DNA from: Paracoccus binzhouensis
GTDB lineage: Bacteria; Pseudomonadota; Alphaproteobacteria; Rhodobacterales; Rhodobacteraceae
DNA: 45,345 nt
Direction of reading: 5' to 3'
NCBI RefSeq assembly: GCF_016446475.1
Contig: NZ_JAEHFP010000020.1
Span: 1-45,345 of the forward strand
The translations under genes were made by a program, and so were the position numbers. Below the pieces are notes generated by a model. It was not told the origin of the DNA and ran no database searches. It saw only the letters and a list, made by a program, of their open reading frames with translations. Positions 34,951 to 43,338 of this stretch are shown one piece after another. How positions within the stretch are numbered: the first letter of the stretch is position 1; every line of letters starts with the position of its first letter.

Positions 34951-35563
34951 TCAACTCGCCCCGGTAATAGGCGAAGACCAGTCCCGCCACCCCGGCCACC
35001 AGCGCGGCCTTGACAGCGAAACGCGCCGTCAGCTCGCCGTTCAGCAGCGCGTAGATGACATAGATCCCGTCGCCCAGGAACACCAGCGACGCGACCAGCA
35101 GCGTCAGCGAGGCGAACCACTTGCGCACCAGCGACCGCCGGCGGCCAGCATCGTCCCGGCTCATGCCCGCGACCTTGCGGTTGAGCAGCAGGAACAGCGG
35201 TGCAAAGGCGATCAGCGAGGCGATGGACCAGCGCGCCGAGCTGCCGTAGCGATAGGAATATCCCTCGGCCGGGTCGGGAATCAGCCGGTCGACCAGCGCC
35301 ATGCCCAGGTCGCACACATGCCAGCCGATCATGCCCAGCGACAGGAACAGCAAGCCGTAAAGCAGCGCCTCCTGCGCCGAGGCATAGGGGCGCGGCCGTG
35401 GCACCGGCGGCAGGCCGGGCGATACCTCCCAGCCGTGGATCGCCTCGTCGATCTCGGGCTCGGACCAGCCGGCATGGGCCAGCGCCCGCGCGATCTGGTC
35501 GCGGCTGCCGCCCTGGGCCATGGCGTGGCGGACGAATTCAGAGAGCTGGTCGGCTGGTTTCAT
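34943..35563 (-). CDS. DUF5671-type integral membrane protein
   Basis: A 206-residue protein. The first 50 residues (QLSEFVRHAMAQGGSRDQIA and GWSEPEIDEAIHGW) form a UBA-like helical segment. Four hydrophobic stretches follow (LLYGLLFLSLGMIG, SLIAFAPLFLLL, SLTLLVASLVFLG and ALVAGVAGLVFAY). This layout matches the DUF5671 family, whose function is unknown. ATG 35563 is chosen because AAGGGG precedes it and the helical segment starts there; further upstream in-frame sequence looks non-coding. It is translationally coupled to the small membrane protein gene. Confidence 0.8.
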   Translation of the reverse strand: MKPADQLSEFVRHAMAQGGSRDQIARALAHAGWSEPEIDEAIHGWEVSPGLPPVPRPRPYASAQEALLYGLLFLSLGMIGWHVCDLGMALVDRLIPDPAEGYSYRYGSSARWSIASLIAFAPLFLLLNRKVAGMSRDDAGRRRSLVRKWFASLTLLVASLVFLGDGIYVIYALLNGELTARFAVKAALVAGVAGLVFAYYRGELND

Positions 35564-35762
35564 CGGTGTCCCCTTCGCCGGCAGGTTTCGGCATGGCGGC
35601 CGAGCGGTCAAGCCCGGCGGCATGACAGGATGGGCGGTTTCGCGCGTGACGCCGCGGCGGGCGCGAAAATTTTCCCGGCAGCGCGATTTTTCCCCTTGCA
35701 CGCCCCGGCGCGCTCCCATAAATGACGCCTCACCGAAGGCCAAGCGCCATCGGATACGGAGC

Positions 35763-35837
35763 GCGGGCGTAGCTCAGGGGTAGAGCATTACCTTGCCAAG
35801 GTAAGGGTCGTGAGTTCGAATCTCATCGCCCGCTCCA
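35763..35837 (+). tRNA. tRNA-Gly (anticodon GCC)
   Basis: A complete 75-nt tRNA with CCA encoded. The acceptor stem pairs GCGGGCG with CGCCCGC; the D arm is GCTC AGGGGTA GAGC. The anticodon stem is TTACC/GGTAA around the loop TTGCCAA, giving anticodon GCC, which reads GGC/GGT. The T arm is GTGAG TTCGAAT CTCAT. It reads as a normal elongator glycine tRNA. Confidence 0.97.
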
Positions 35838-35879
35838 AAATCTTCCTTCGGGAATCGGTTGTCCTTCGGGAACAGACGA

Positions 35880-35910
35880 AAAGCGGCCTTCGGGCCGCTT
35901 TCGGCTTTTT
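35880..35910 (+). terminator. Rho-independent terminator after tRNA-Gly
   Basis: Arms AAAGCGGCC and GGCCGCTTT pair perfectly around a TTCG tetraloop and are followed by CGGC and five Ts. Two smaller TTCG hairpins (35843-35854 and 35862-35871) lie between it and the tRNA. Confidence 0.85.
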
Positions 35911-36091
35911 GCGCGCCGATTCGCCGATTCGCGCCGATGCGCTGCCCCCTCTGGTCATTTTCCGCGAATCGGGTCTAGTATCGCAGCCATGTTGCCCCGC
36001 CTGTCGTCCGGGACATCCGTCAGGAACAAGCTGCCGCGCTTCGCAACGACATCATCCGCCGATTCGCGGCCAGCCCTAGCGTGAGGTGCTC

Positions 36092-37354
36092 ATGCCGGCT
36101 CTGGAAGCTCTGATCGAAACCAAGTTGCAGCAACTCTCGGTGCCGCTGGGGGTGCGCCTGCCCTCGGGCAAGCGGCTGGGCCCGCCCGCGGCGCCCGTCA
36201 CCCTGGCCTTCGACCACATGTCGGGGCTGGCGCAGCTGGCGGCCGGGCGGCTGGGTCGGCTGGGGGACGAGATCGTCGCCGGCCGCGCCCGGGTCGAGGG
36301 CTCGATGCGCGACCTGATGCAGGTGGTCGCGGCGCTGACCCCGGCCGAGGGCCAGGCCATCCGCCCCTCGCTGTGGCAACGGCTGAAGAACCGCGTCCAT
36401 TCCGCCCTGCATCACAGCCGCGAACGCGATGCCGAGCAGATCCGCTCGCATTACGATGTCTCGAACGAGTTCTATGCGCTGTGGCTCGACCCGCTGCGGG
36501 TCTATTCCTGCGCCTATTTCCGCGATCCGCAGATGTCGCTGGCCCAGGCGCAAGAGGCGAAGCTGGACCTGATCTGCCGCAAGCTCGACCTGCGCCCGGG
36601 CGAGCGTTTCGTCGATATCGGCGCCGGCTGGGGCGGGCTGCTGATGCATGCCGCCCGCCATTACGGGGTGGATGCGACCGGCATCACCCTGTCGCGCAAC
36701 CAGTTCGAACATGTCAGCCGCCTGATCGAGGCCGAGGGCCTGGGCGAGCGGGTGCGCATCCGGCTGTGCGACTATCGCGACCTGCAGCCCGAGCAGCCCT
36801 TCGACAAGCTCGCCTCGGTCGGCATGTTCGAGCATGTCGGCCGCGCCAACATGCTGACCTATTGCGAGACGCTGCGCCGGCTGCTGAAGCCCGGCGGCAT
36901 GGCGCTGAACCACGGCATCACCGCCGCCGGGCTGGACGACGCCATGGTCGGCGGCGGCCTGGGCGATTTCATCGAGAAGCACATCTTCCCCGGGGGCGAG
37001 CTGATCCATGTCAGCCATGCCATCCGCACCCTGTCGCAGGCCGGGCTGGAGATGGTCGATACCGAGAACCTGCGCCCGCATTACGCAAGGACGCTGTGGT
37101 GCTGGTCCGATGCGCTGGAATCGCAATTGCCGCAGGCCGAGCAGACCCTGGCCCGTTCCATGCCCCCCAGCCGCGCCGCCGAGATTCTGCGCGCCTATCG
37201 CCTTTACCTGGCCGGCTGCGCGATGGCCTTCGAGCGGGGCTGGGTGGCCCTGCACCAGATCCTGCTCATCAATCCCGATCCGGCGCGCGGCTCGGAAGAC
37301 ATGCCCGGTGCGCATTCCGGCTATCCGTTCCGGCGCGACTATATCTATCGCTGA
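36092..37354 (+). CDS. cfa: Cyclopropane-fatty-acyl-phospholipid synthase
   Basis: A 420-residue SAM-dependent enzyme that adds a methylene bridge to unsaturated acyl chains of membrane phospholipids. Recognisable stretches: ERDAEQIRSHYDVSNEFYAL, YSCAYFRDP, the SAM motif FVDIGAGWGGLLMHAA, ITLSRNQFEH, ASVGMFEHVG and HIFPGGELIHVS. Length is in the family range (380-430). ATG 36092 is used because GAGG lies five bases upstream; a GTG at 36086 is also in frame. It stands 250 nt after tRNA-Gly and 78 nt before the broken gnd gene. Confidence 0.93.
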   Translation: MPALEALIETKLQQLSVPLGVRLPSGKRLGPPAAPVTLAFDHMSGLAQLAAGRLGRLGDEIVAGRARVEGSMRDLMQVVAALTPAEGQAIRPSLWQRLKNRVHSALHHSRERDAEQIRSHYDVSNEFYALWLDPLRVYSCAYFRDPQMSLAQAQEAKLDLICRKLDLRPGERFVDIGAGWGGLLMHAARHYGVDATGITLSRNQFEHVSRLIEAEGLGERVRIRLCDYRDLQPEQPFDKLASVGMFEHVGRANMLTYCETLRRLLKPGGMALNHGITAAGLDDAMVGGGLGDFIEKHIFPGGELIHVSHAIRTLSQAGLEMVDTENLRPHYARTLWCWSDALESQLPQAEQTLARSMPPSRAAEILRAYRLYLAGCAMAFERGWVALHQILLINPDPARGSEDMPGAHSGYPFRRDYIYR

Positions 37355-37432
37355 ACGGCCGGGGCGCGATTGTGCCCCGGCGCCGTTGACGGCAACATCC
37401 GCCCCCGATGTGCAGAACGGGGACGAGGGGCA

Positions 37433-37487
37433 ATGACGCAGGCGAAAATCGGTGTGATCGGTCTTGGGACCATGGGTGCGGCCCGGT
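37433..37487 (+). pseudogene. gnd: 5' remnant of 6-phosphogluconate dehydrogenase gene
   Basis: Eighteen codons begin MTQAKIGVIGLGTMGAA, the dinucleotide-binding start of 6-phosphogluconate dehydrogenase, preceded by a proper GAGGGG ribosome site. The frame then enters the IS left end and stops at 37502-37504. No other part of gnd is found beyond the IS, so the rest of the gene was lost or moved. Identification rests on a short but distinctive motif; another NAD-binding family is possible. Confidence 0.7.
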
Positions 37488-38421
37488 TGATCCAGCCTCA
37501 TTGAACGGGTCTCCCTTGAAGTATGGTTTGACCATGAAGGAGGACCACGAGGGCACAGAAGCGACACAAGCCCGACGAGATCGTGACGAAGCTGCGGCCG
37601 GTTGAGGTGCTGCGCGGCCAGGGGATGGCGGTGGCGGATGCGGTCCGCCAGATCGGCGTTTCCGAGCTGACCTGTTACGGGTGGTGCCAGCAGTATGGCG
37701 GCATGAGCCGGGATCAGCTTCGCCAGGTGAAGGAACTCCAAAAGGAGAACGAGCGGCTGCGCAAGGCGGTGGCCGATCTGACGCGGCACAAGTTGATCCT
37801 GACGGAGGCGGCACGGGGAACCGCAGGTCCGCGCAGCGAAACCTCTGAGCCCCTCGCACCGCCGGGCCTGCATCGACCAGGCTCGCACAGCCCTACCGCG
37901 TATCTCGGAGCGCCGGGTATGTCGCGTGCTGGGGCAGCATCGCTCCACGCAGCGCCGCATTCCCCGCAGCCGGGGCGACGAGCGGCAACTGACCGAGGAC
38001 ATCGTTGCGCTGGCCCGCCGCCATGGACGCTATGGCGCCTTCAAGGCGCGCTTCATTGCCAGAGCCGTGCAGGACTGGATCGCCGCCGTCGGCGCAAAGA
38101 CCGCCTACATCGCGCCCGGATCACCTTGGGAGAACGGCTATATCGAGAGCTTCAACGCCCGCCTGCGCGATGAACTGCTCGATGGCGAGATCTTCTTCAC
38201 GCTCGCCGTGACAGGTCACGTCGTGGAAAGTTGGCGCCGACATTACAATATTGTGCGACCGCATAGGCCGCTCGGCTACAAGCCACCGGCCCCGGAGGTC
38301 TTCATCCCCGCGTGTCCAGCACGGATGGCTCTGCAACCCGGGCCAGCAATGCCACCCGCGCTGGAAACCCGGCCAACATTGCACCAACAATCAGAATGGA
38401 TCCGCAAGCAGGGGCTGATCA
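37488..38421 (+). mobile_element. IS3-family insertion sequence, internally deleted
   Basis: The element is about 934 bp, bounded by imperfect inverted ends: left TGATCCAGCCTCATTGAACG, right end complement TGATCAGCCCCTGC with CGGATCC further in. Intact relatives are about 1.2-1.3 kb. It encodes an OrfA-like helix-turn-helix/leucine-zipper protein and an OrfB integrase. The three bases outside the ends differ (GGT versus GGA), so no target duplication is seen. The ends are inferred from partial matching and could be off by a few bases. Confidence 0.75.
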
Positions 38422-38459
38422 GGACCATGAACCCCGGCACGGACCGAAAACAGGCTTGA
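37583..38459 (+). pseudogene. Defective IS3 transposase (OrfA plus deleted OrfB)
   Basis: OrfA is seen as KRHKPDEIV, then LRGQGMAVADAVRQIGVSEL, then LQKENERLRKAVADLTRHKL. No ATG opens it in frame, so the start is a GTG at 37583 or is lost. OrfB begins in another frame near 37846 (SHRRACIDQARTALP), runs through VCRVLGQHRSTQRR and LTEDIVALARRHGRYG, then jumps directly to FKARFIARAVQDWIAAVG. About 120 residues are missing, including the first two acidic residues of the DDE catalytic triad. Only the final Glu region (PGSPWENGYIESFN) and WRRHYNIVRPH remain. The frame continues past the IS end to 38459. It cannot catalyse transposition by itself. Confidence 0.8.
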
Positions 38460-38502
38460 CGCAAACTCGCAATTAAAGGGCCGATTGAAACTCTTTGGCC
38501 GC

Positions 38503-38759
38503 GCAGCAACGACACGGTGACCGGCGGGGAAGGTGCCGACATCTTCATCTGGAATGGTGGTCGCGACCGGATCACCGATTTCCACCATGACGACGACGTG
38601 ATCGACCTGTCCTTCTATGGCTGTTTCGACAGTTGGGCCGACATCCGCGGCGGCGCCAGCCAGGTCGGCGACGATATCGTCATCAGAGCGGGCGCCGACC
38701 GGCTGGTGATCGAGGACACGCGCCTCAACCAGCTTCGCAGCGACGATTTCGACCGGTAG
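38503..38759 (+). pseudogene. C-terminal remnant of an RTX (hemolysin-type calcium-binding) protein
   Basis: About 85 codons encode a typical RTX tail: NDTVTGGEGADIFIW, RDRITDFHHDDDVIDLSFY, an FDSWADIRGGASQVGDDIVI stretch and a final LNQLRSDDFDR. Such tails bind calcium and carry the type I secretion signal. The nonapeptide repeats and any catalytic part upstream are missing, and the frame turns unrelated before about 38503. The fragment follows the broken IS. It might be expressed from a GTG at 38517, but this looks like a relic. Confidence 0.75.
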
Positions 38760-38933
38760 AAGCCGGAAAATCGCGGCGCCGGCGTGGCAGCGCCGGCCCC
38801 GGGCTGCAAAGCCGCCATCCCGACCGGTCCGTCGCCCGGATCGTCATCGCCGCCTGTGGCGCCTGCCGCCTCACCGCAATTCGTTCCGGGGCGCCGCGCC
38901 AGGGGCGTCATGGAACCGGAAGCAGGCCATCGT

Positions 38934-39845
38934 TTACTCCGCTGAATCGCTTTCACAAAGCCGCATCAGCGCCTTGGCGAACGTGCTTGCGGCGGGGCCG
39001 AAGGGCTCGTCGAGGCGATGGGCGAGATAGCTTTGGGAAGTGACCTGGGCGTTGCGGCCAAGCGCGGCCGTATCCAGCCGGACCAGCCTGCCGGATCTCA
39101 GGTCTTCCGCGACCAGCCAGGACGGCAGCCTGCCCCAGCCGACGCCCGACAGGATCAGCGCATGCTTGGCGCCCTGGGTGTTGACCCGGCAGGATTGCGG
39201 CGACAGCACGCCGAAATCCCGCCCCTCCGACAAGGGCGAGGGATCGGACAGCACGATCTGGACATGGTCGGCCAGATCCGGGATGCCGATCCCGCGGCCG
39301 GCGGCCAGGGCATGGCCGGCCGCGGCCACCGCCACCTGCGAGACGGGCGACAGGGCCTCGAAGCTGATACGGGGATCGCGGAAATCCTCGCCGACCATGA
39401 TGGCGAGCGTGCAGCGCCTTTCGGTCAGCGCCTGCAATGGCCCGCCAAGCGGCTGGATGGCAAGCCTGACCGCCACCGAGGGATAGGTCCTGCGCATCTC
39501 GGCCAGCGCCGTGCCGACCAGCGGAATCGGAAACAGCGTGTCGGCGGTGATGGACAGTTCCAGCTCGACACCCTCGCCGAAGCCCCGCGCCCTGGCGCGC
39601 ATCGCGTCGACTCGCAGCAGGATGTCGCGCGCATCGGCAAGCAGCGTCTTGCCCTCGGCCGTCAGGACCGGGCGGTGGCCGGAGCGGTCGAACAGCTGCA
39701 CGCCCAGCTGCGCCTCCAGATTGGCCACGCTTGCGCTGACGCCGGATTGCGCCCGCGACAGGCTGCCCGCTCCGGCGCGAAAGCTGCCTTTGTCGGCGAC
39801 CGCGACGAAGGTGCGGATCTGGTCGAGGGTCAGGGCGTCCAGCAT
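38934..39845 (-). CDS. LysR-family transcriptional regulator (divergent from wrbA)
   Basis: A 303-residue regulator. The N-terminal winged helix (residues about 6-64) reads LDQIRTFVAVADKGSFRAGA, SLSRAQSGVSASVANLEAQL and FDRSGHRPVLTAEG. An effector-binding domain fills the rest. It is divergent from wrbA with 95 bp between them. A TATAAT box (complement of 39875-39880) with GTGACG 18 nt upstream makes a convincing promoter for this gene. A perfect palindrome at 39852-39875 sits downstream of it, just before the ATG, as expected for an autoregulatory site. The inducer is unknown; the neighbours suggest quinones or electrophiles. Confidence 0.92.
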   Translation of the reverse strand: MLDALTLDQIRTFVAVADKGSFRAGAGSLSRAQSGVSASVANLEAQLGVQLFDRSGHRPVLTAEGKTLLADARDILLRVDAMRARARGFGEGVELELSITADTLFPIPLVGTALAEMRRTYPSVAVRLAIQPLGGPLQALTERRCTLAIMVGEDFRDPRISFEALSPVSQVAVAAAGHALAAGRGIGIPDLADHVQIVLSDPSPLSEGRDFGVLSPQSCRVNTQGAKHALILSGVGWGRLPSWLVAEDLRSGRLVRLDTAALGRNAQVTSQSYLAHRLDEPFGPAASTFAKALMRLCESDSAE

Positions 39846-39851
39846 GATCGC

Positions 39852-39875
39852 TTCAGATGATCGGAACCATCTGAA
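39852..39875. promoter_or_regulatory. 24-bp operator-like palindrome in the lysR-wrbA gap
   Basis: Perfect 8-nt arms TTCAGATG and CATCTGAA are separated by 8 nt. It starts six bases upstream of the LysR ATG and overlaps a possible wrbA promoter (-35 TTCAGA, 18-nt spacer, -10 TTATAT at 39876-39881). It is well placed to control both directions. Confidence 0.65.
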
Positions 39876-39940
39876 TTATATCACTCCTGCCGGTCATCCG
39901 TCACCCCTATCCTGGACGCGACAGGAACAGGAGAGAACCG

Positions 39941-40567
39941 ATGACCGATGTGCTGGTGCTTTATTATTCGTCCTATGGGCATGTCGAAACCATGGCCACT
40001 GCGGTCGCTCAAGGTGCGCGCGAGGCAGGGGCGCGGGTCGTGGTCCGGCGCGTGCCGGAACTGGTGCCCGTGGCTGTCGCGGAAAGGGCGGGCTACAAGC
40101 AGGACCAGCGCGCACCCGTCGCGACGGTGGGCGAACTGGCCGATTACGACGCGATCATCATCGGCACGCCGACCCGCTTCGGCAATATGGCCTCGCAGAT
40201 GAAGAATTTCCTCGACCAGGCCGGCGGGCTGTGGGCCGAGGACCGGCTGGTCGGCAAGGTCGGCAGCGTCTTCACCTCGACCGGCAGCCAGCATGGCGGG
40301 CAGGAAACGACGATCCAGTCCACCCATACGGTGCTGCTGCATCTGGGCATGATCGTTGTCGGCCTGCCCTACAGCTTCAAGGGCCAGATGCGCATGGACG
40401 AGATCACCGGCGGCTCGCCCTATGGCGCCTCGACGCTGGCCGACGACGGCGATGGCGGCGACCGCCAGCCAAGCACGAACGAGTTGGACGGGGCGCGCTT
40501 CCAGGGGTGGCATGTGGCGGAAATCGCCGCGGCGCTGGTCGCGGGACGCAAGCGCGAGGCGGCGTGA
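39941..40567 (+). CDS. wrbA: WrbA-type NAD(P)H:quinone oxidoreductase
   Basis: A 208-residue flavodoxin-fold enzyme that reduces quinones by two electrons with FMN, preventing redox cycling. The FMN phosphate-binding loop is [12 protein letters not shown] near residue 10. [20 protein letters not shown] and [20 protein letters not shown] are the WrbA signatures, and [16 protein letters not shown] follows. Length is normal (about 200). The MFS gene start overlaps its stop by one base, so the two are co-expressed and presumably controlled by the divergent LysR. Confidence 0.94.
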   Translation: MTDVLVLYYSSYGHVETMATAVAQGAREAGARVVVRRVPELVPVAVAERAGYKQDQRAPVATVGELADYDAIIIGTPTRFGNMASQMKNFLDQAGGLWAEDRLVGKVGSVFTSTGSQHGGQETTIQSTHTVLLHLGMIVVGLPYSFKGQMRMDEITGGSPYGASTLADDGDGGDRQPSTNELDGARFQGWHVAEIAAALVAGRKREAA

Positions 40568-41745
40568 TGGCGACGCGCCGGGGGGCCGTCGCGCTGATCG
40601 TGGCGGCGGGGATCGCCGCCGCCCTGCAGGTCGGCAAGGCGGCCATCGCCGCGCCGATGCTGCAGGCCGATCTGGGGCTGGGCCTGTCCGCCATAGGCTG
40701 GCTGACCGGGGTTTTCGCGCTTCTCGGGCTGGTGGGCGGCATTCCGGCCGGCGCGCTGGTGTCCGGTATCGGCGGGCGGCGCATCCTTGTCCTCGGCCTG
40801 CTGGCGACGGCGGCCGGATCGGCGCTCGGCGCATCCGCCGGCAGCTTCGCCTGGCTTCTGGTGTCGCGCATCGTCGAGGGGGCGGGCTTCTTGCTGATCA
40901 CCGTCGCCGCGCCCTCCATCCTGGACCATGTGGCCCAGCGGTCGCGCCGCGACCTCGCCTTTGCGCTGTGGAGTTGCTTCATGCCCGCCGGCATGGCGAT
41001 TGCGATGCTTGCCGGCCCGCTTTTCGGTGGATGGCGCGACATCTGGTGGGCAAGCGCCGGCCTGGCGCTGGCGGTCGGGATCGCGGTCCCGTGCGTGCTG
41101 CCGCCGGACAGCCAACGCAGGCGCTGGTCGTGGCAGGGCCTTGCCGTGGATGCGGCCGCCACCGTCAGGGCGGGCGGGCCGCTGGGCCTTGCCGCCGCCT
41201 TCGCGCTCTACAGCCTGATGTTCTTTGCGCTGTTCGGCTTCCTGCCGGTGCTGCTGATGGAGCGGATGCAGGTCACGCATCAGATGGCGGGCCTGCTGAG
41301 CGCGGTGGCGACGGCGGCCAATATCCTCGGCAACCTTGCCGCGGGCCTGCTGCTGTCGCGCGGCGTCGGGCGGGGGGCGCTGCTGGCGGGGACGAGCCTT
41401 GCAATGGGCGTGGCCGGGCTGGGGATATTCCTGCCGGTCTTGCCGGACGTGCCGACCTTTGGGCTGTGCGTCCTGTTCTCGGCCGTCGGCGGGCTGATCC
41501 CGGCGGTGCTTCTGTCCTCGGCACCGCTGGCGGCGCCAACGGCAGGGCTGGTTCCCGTCGTGCTTGGCCTCATGGTGCAGGGCAACAACCTGGGCCAGAT
41601 CGCCGGGCCGGTCGCGGTCGGCAGCGCCATCCAGAGCCATGGCTGGACCGCAGCCGCGGCGATCGTCGGCATTGCCGCGCTGACCGGCATGGCGATTGCC
41701 GTCACGCTTGGCCGCGCGCTGCGGCCCGCCTCTTATCGGGCATGA
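40567..41745 (+). CDS. MFS transporter
   Basis: A 392-residue integral membrane protein with about 12 hydrophobic helices and the usual MFS layout: N-half with GVFALLGLVGGIPAGALVS and the GGRRILVLGLL loop 2-3, then RIVEGAGFLLITVAAPSIL (CynX/NimT-like). It probably exports or imports a small molecule; the substrate is not known. The start is within the TGATG overlap with wrbA. Pairing with a quinone reductase suggests export of a toxic aromatic or quinone, as inference. Its last 13 nt overlap the convergent EamA gene. Confidence 0.9.
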   Translation: MATRRGAVALIVAAGIAAALQVGKAAIAAPMLQADLGLGLSAIGWLTGVFALLGLVGGIPAGALVSGIGGRRILVLGLLATAAGSALGASAGSFAWLLVSRIVEGAGFLLITVAAPSILDHVAQRSRRDLAFALWSCFMPAGMAIAMLAGPLFGGWRDIWWASAGLALAVGIAVPCVLPPDSQRRRWSWQGLAVDAAATVRAGGPLGLAAAFALYSLMFFALFGFLPVLLMERMQVTHQMAGLLSAVATAANILGNLAAGLLLSRGVGRGALLAGTSLAMGVAGLGIFLPVLPDVPTFGLCVLFSAVGGLIPAVLLSSAPLAAPTAGLVPVVLGLMVQGNNLGQIAGPVAVGSAIQSHGWTAAAAIVGIAALTGMAIAVTLGRALRPASYRA

Positions 41746-42596
41746 ACCTGCCTTGATGGCGTGGCCTGCTGGCTCAGCCAGATGCTGGCGACCACGACCG
41801 CCGCGCCGATCGTCTGCGATGCGGACAACGCCTGGCCAAGGATCGCCCAGCCAAGCAGGATCGCCGTCAGCGGGCTGAGAAAGCCCAGCGAGGATACCGC
41901 CGCCGGCTCCAGCCTCGCCACGCCGCGAAACCACAGGATATAGGTCAGGGCGGTGAACAGCACGAGATAACCCATGCCGGCCGCATTGGCGGCATCGAGC
42001 GGCGGCATCGGCGGGTCCAGCAGCAAGGCCAGCGGCAGAAGCAGCAATCCACCCGCCGTCAACTGCCATGCCGTCAGCACCAGGGCGGAAGCCGGCGGCC
42101 GCCATTTGCGGGTCAGCACGGTGCCGAAGGCCATCGAGAAGGCCCCGCCAAGCGCCGCCGCGATACCCGTCATGTCCGGCGCGGCACCATCTTGCAGCAC
42201 CAGCAGCGCGACGCCTGCCATGCCCATGACCGCCGCCAGAACCGACAGCGCCCTGATCCGCGTGCCAAGCACCGCGCCTGCGGCAAGGACCACGATCAGC
42301 GGCTGCACCGCCCCCACCGTCGCGGCGATGCCGCCGGGCAGACGATAGGCTGCGACGAACAGCAGCGCCCAGAAGACGGTGAAGTTCAGCGCCCCCAGCA
42401 TGAACGCGCGCCAGAGCCAGTCCCCCTTGGGAAGCTGCCGCACCAGAAGCAGCAGGATCAGCCCCGCAGGCAGCGCGCGGATCGCGGCGACGCTCAGCGG
42501 CGGGGCGCCGGGCAGCAGCTCGGTGGCCACGATATAGGTGCTGCCCCAGACCGCCGGGGCCAGCGCGGTCAGCAGGATGTCGGATGGTTTCGGCAT
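41733..42596 (-). CDS. EamA-family (DMT) transporter
   Basis: A 287-residue membrane protein of the drug/metabolite transporter superfamily with about ten hydrophobic helices in two EamA repeats. The start LTALAPAVWGSTYIVATELL and PLSVAAIRALPAGLILL are typical, as is AAVSSLGFLSPLTAILLGW in the second repeat. Members export amino acids or metabolites; the substrate here is unknown. It is encoded 15 nt downstream of the nitroreductase gene in the same direction and probably belongs to that operon. Confidence 0.9.
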   Translation of the reverse strand: MPKPSDILLTALAPAVWGSTYIVATELLPGAPPLSVAAIRALPAGLILLLLVRQLPKGDWLWRAFMLGALNFTVFWALLFVAAYRLPGGIAATVGAVQPLIVVLAAGAVLGTRIRALSVLAAVMGMAGVALLVLQDGAAPDMTGIAAALGGAFSMAFGTVLTRKWRPPASALVLTAWQLTAGGLLLLPLALLLDPPMPPLDAANAAGMGYLVLFTALTYILWFRGVARLEPAAVSSLGFLSPLTAILLGWAILGQALSASQTIGAAVVVASIWLSQQATPSRQVHAR

Positions 42597-42611
42597 GTCG
42601 GCCTCGGGCTG

Positions 42612-43229
42612 CTAGAGCGTCGTCAGGATCTGCGCCACCGGAAGGCGCGGCTTTTGCGGCCGGTTGCCCTCTGCGGCATGTCCGACGGCGACAAGAAGGA
42701 CTGGGATCTCATCCGCGGCCAGGACGAATTCGCGCGCCAGCCGTTCCGCGTCGAAGCCCACCATCGGGCAGGAGGCGAGCCCATGGGCCTGGGCGGCGAA
42801 GATCAGGAAGGCAGCGCCCAGCGTGGCCGAGCGGATCGCCTCGTCGCGCCGCATTCCGGCATCGCCGGCATAGGTCTGCTCGACCGCCGCAACCCAGGAA
42901 CCAACGGTCGAGGGCGACATGATCCCGGCATCGACGGCAGGTCGCAGCCGGTCGGCCAGCGTCCTGTGCGACGGCGCCTGGCCGCAGACGACATAGACCA
43001 CCGCCGCCTCGGTCACCTTGGCCTGCCCGAAGGCGATGTCGCACAGCCGTGCCTTGGCCGCGGGCGAGCGCACCGCGATCAGGCGCCAGTTCTGCAGGTT
43101 GTAGGCGGTGGGCGCTCGGGTCGCCAGCTCCGCCAGGGCCTGGACCTGCGCGTCCGGCACCGTCCTCGCGCCCTCGAAGCGGCTTGCGGAAGCGCGGGCC
43201 CTGATGCCGGAGATGATTGCGTCGTTCAT
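42612..43229 (-). CDS. Nitroreductase-family protein
   Basis: A 205-residue FMN-dependent oxidoreductase of the nitroreductase family. FMN-binding features are RASASRFEG near the N-terminus, RAPTAYNLQNWRLIAVRSPA around residue 37 and an AAQAHGLASCPMVGFD stretch. A short C-terminal part ends PQKPRLPVAQIL. Such enzymes reduce nitro groups, quinones or flavins. It is divergent from a LysR regulator and probably co-transcribed with the EamA transporter. Confidence 0.9.
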   Translation of the reverse strand: MNDAIISGIRARASASRFEGARTVPDAQVQALAELATRAPTAYNLQNWRLIAVRSPAAKARLCDIAFGQAKVTEAAVVYVVCGQAPSHRTLADRLRPAVDAGIMSPSTVGSWVAAVEQTYAGDAGMRRDEAIRSATLGAAFLIFAAQAHGLASCPMVGFDAERLAREFVLAADEIPVLLVAVGHAAEGNRPQKPRLPVAQILTTL

Positions 43230-43338
43230 GTTGGCCTCTTGTGTACGGCGGATTGGCTGTACCTCCGATCTAATTGCTTCCTGGAAAGTCGATAATCGGC
43301 TAAATGATCTCGATACTCGCTACTGAAGGTAAATAGTG

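Noticed and set aside
37505..37605. Small ORF starting ATG 37533 inside the IS
   Set aside because: It is out of frame with the transposase-like KRHKPDEIV sequence and encodes no known motif.
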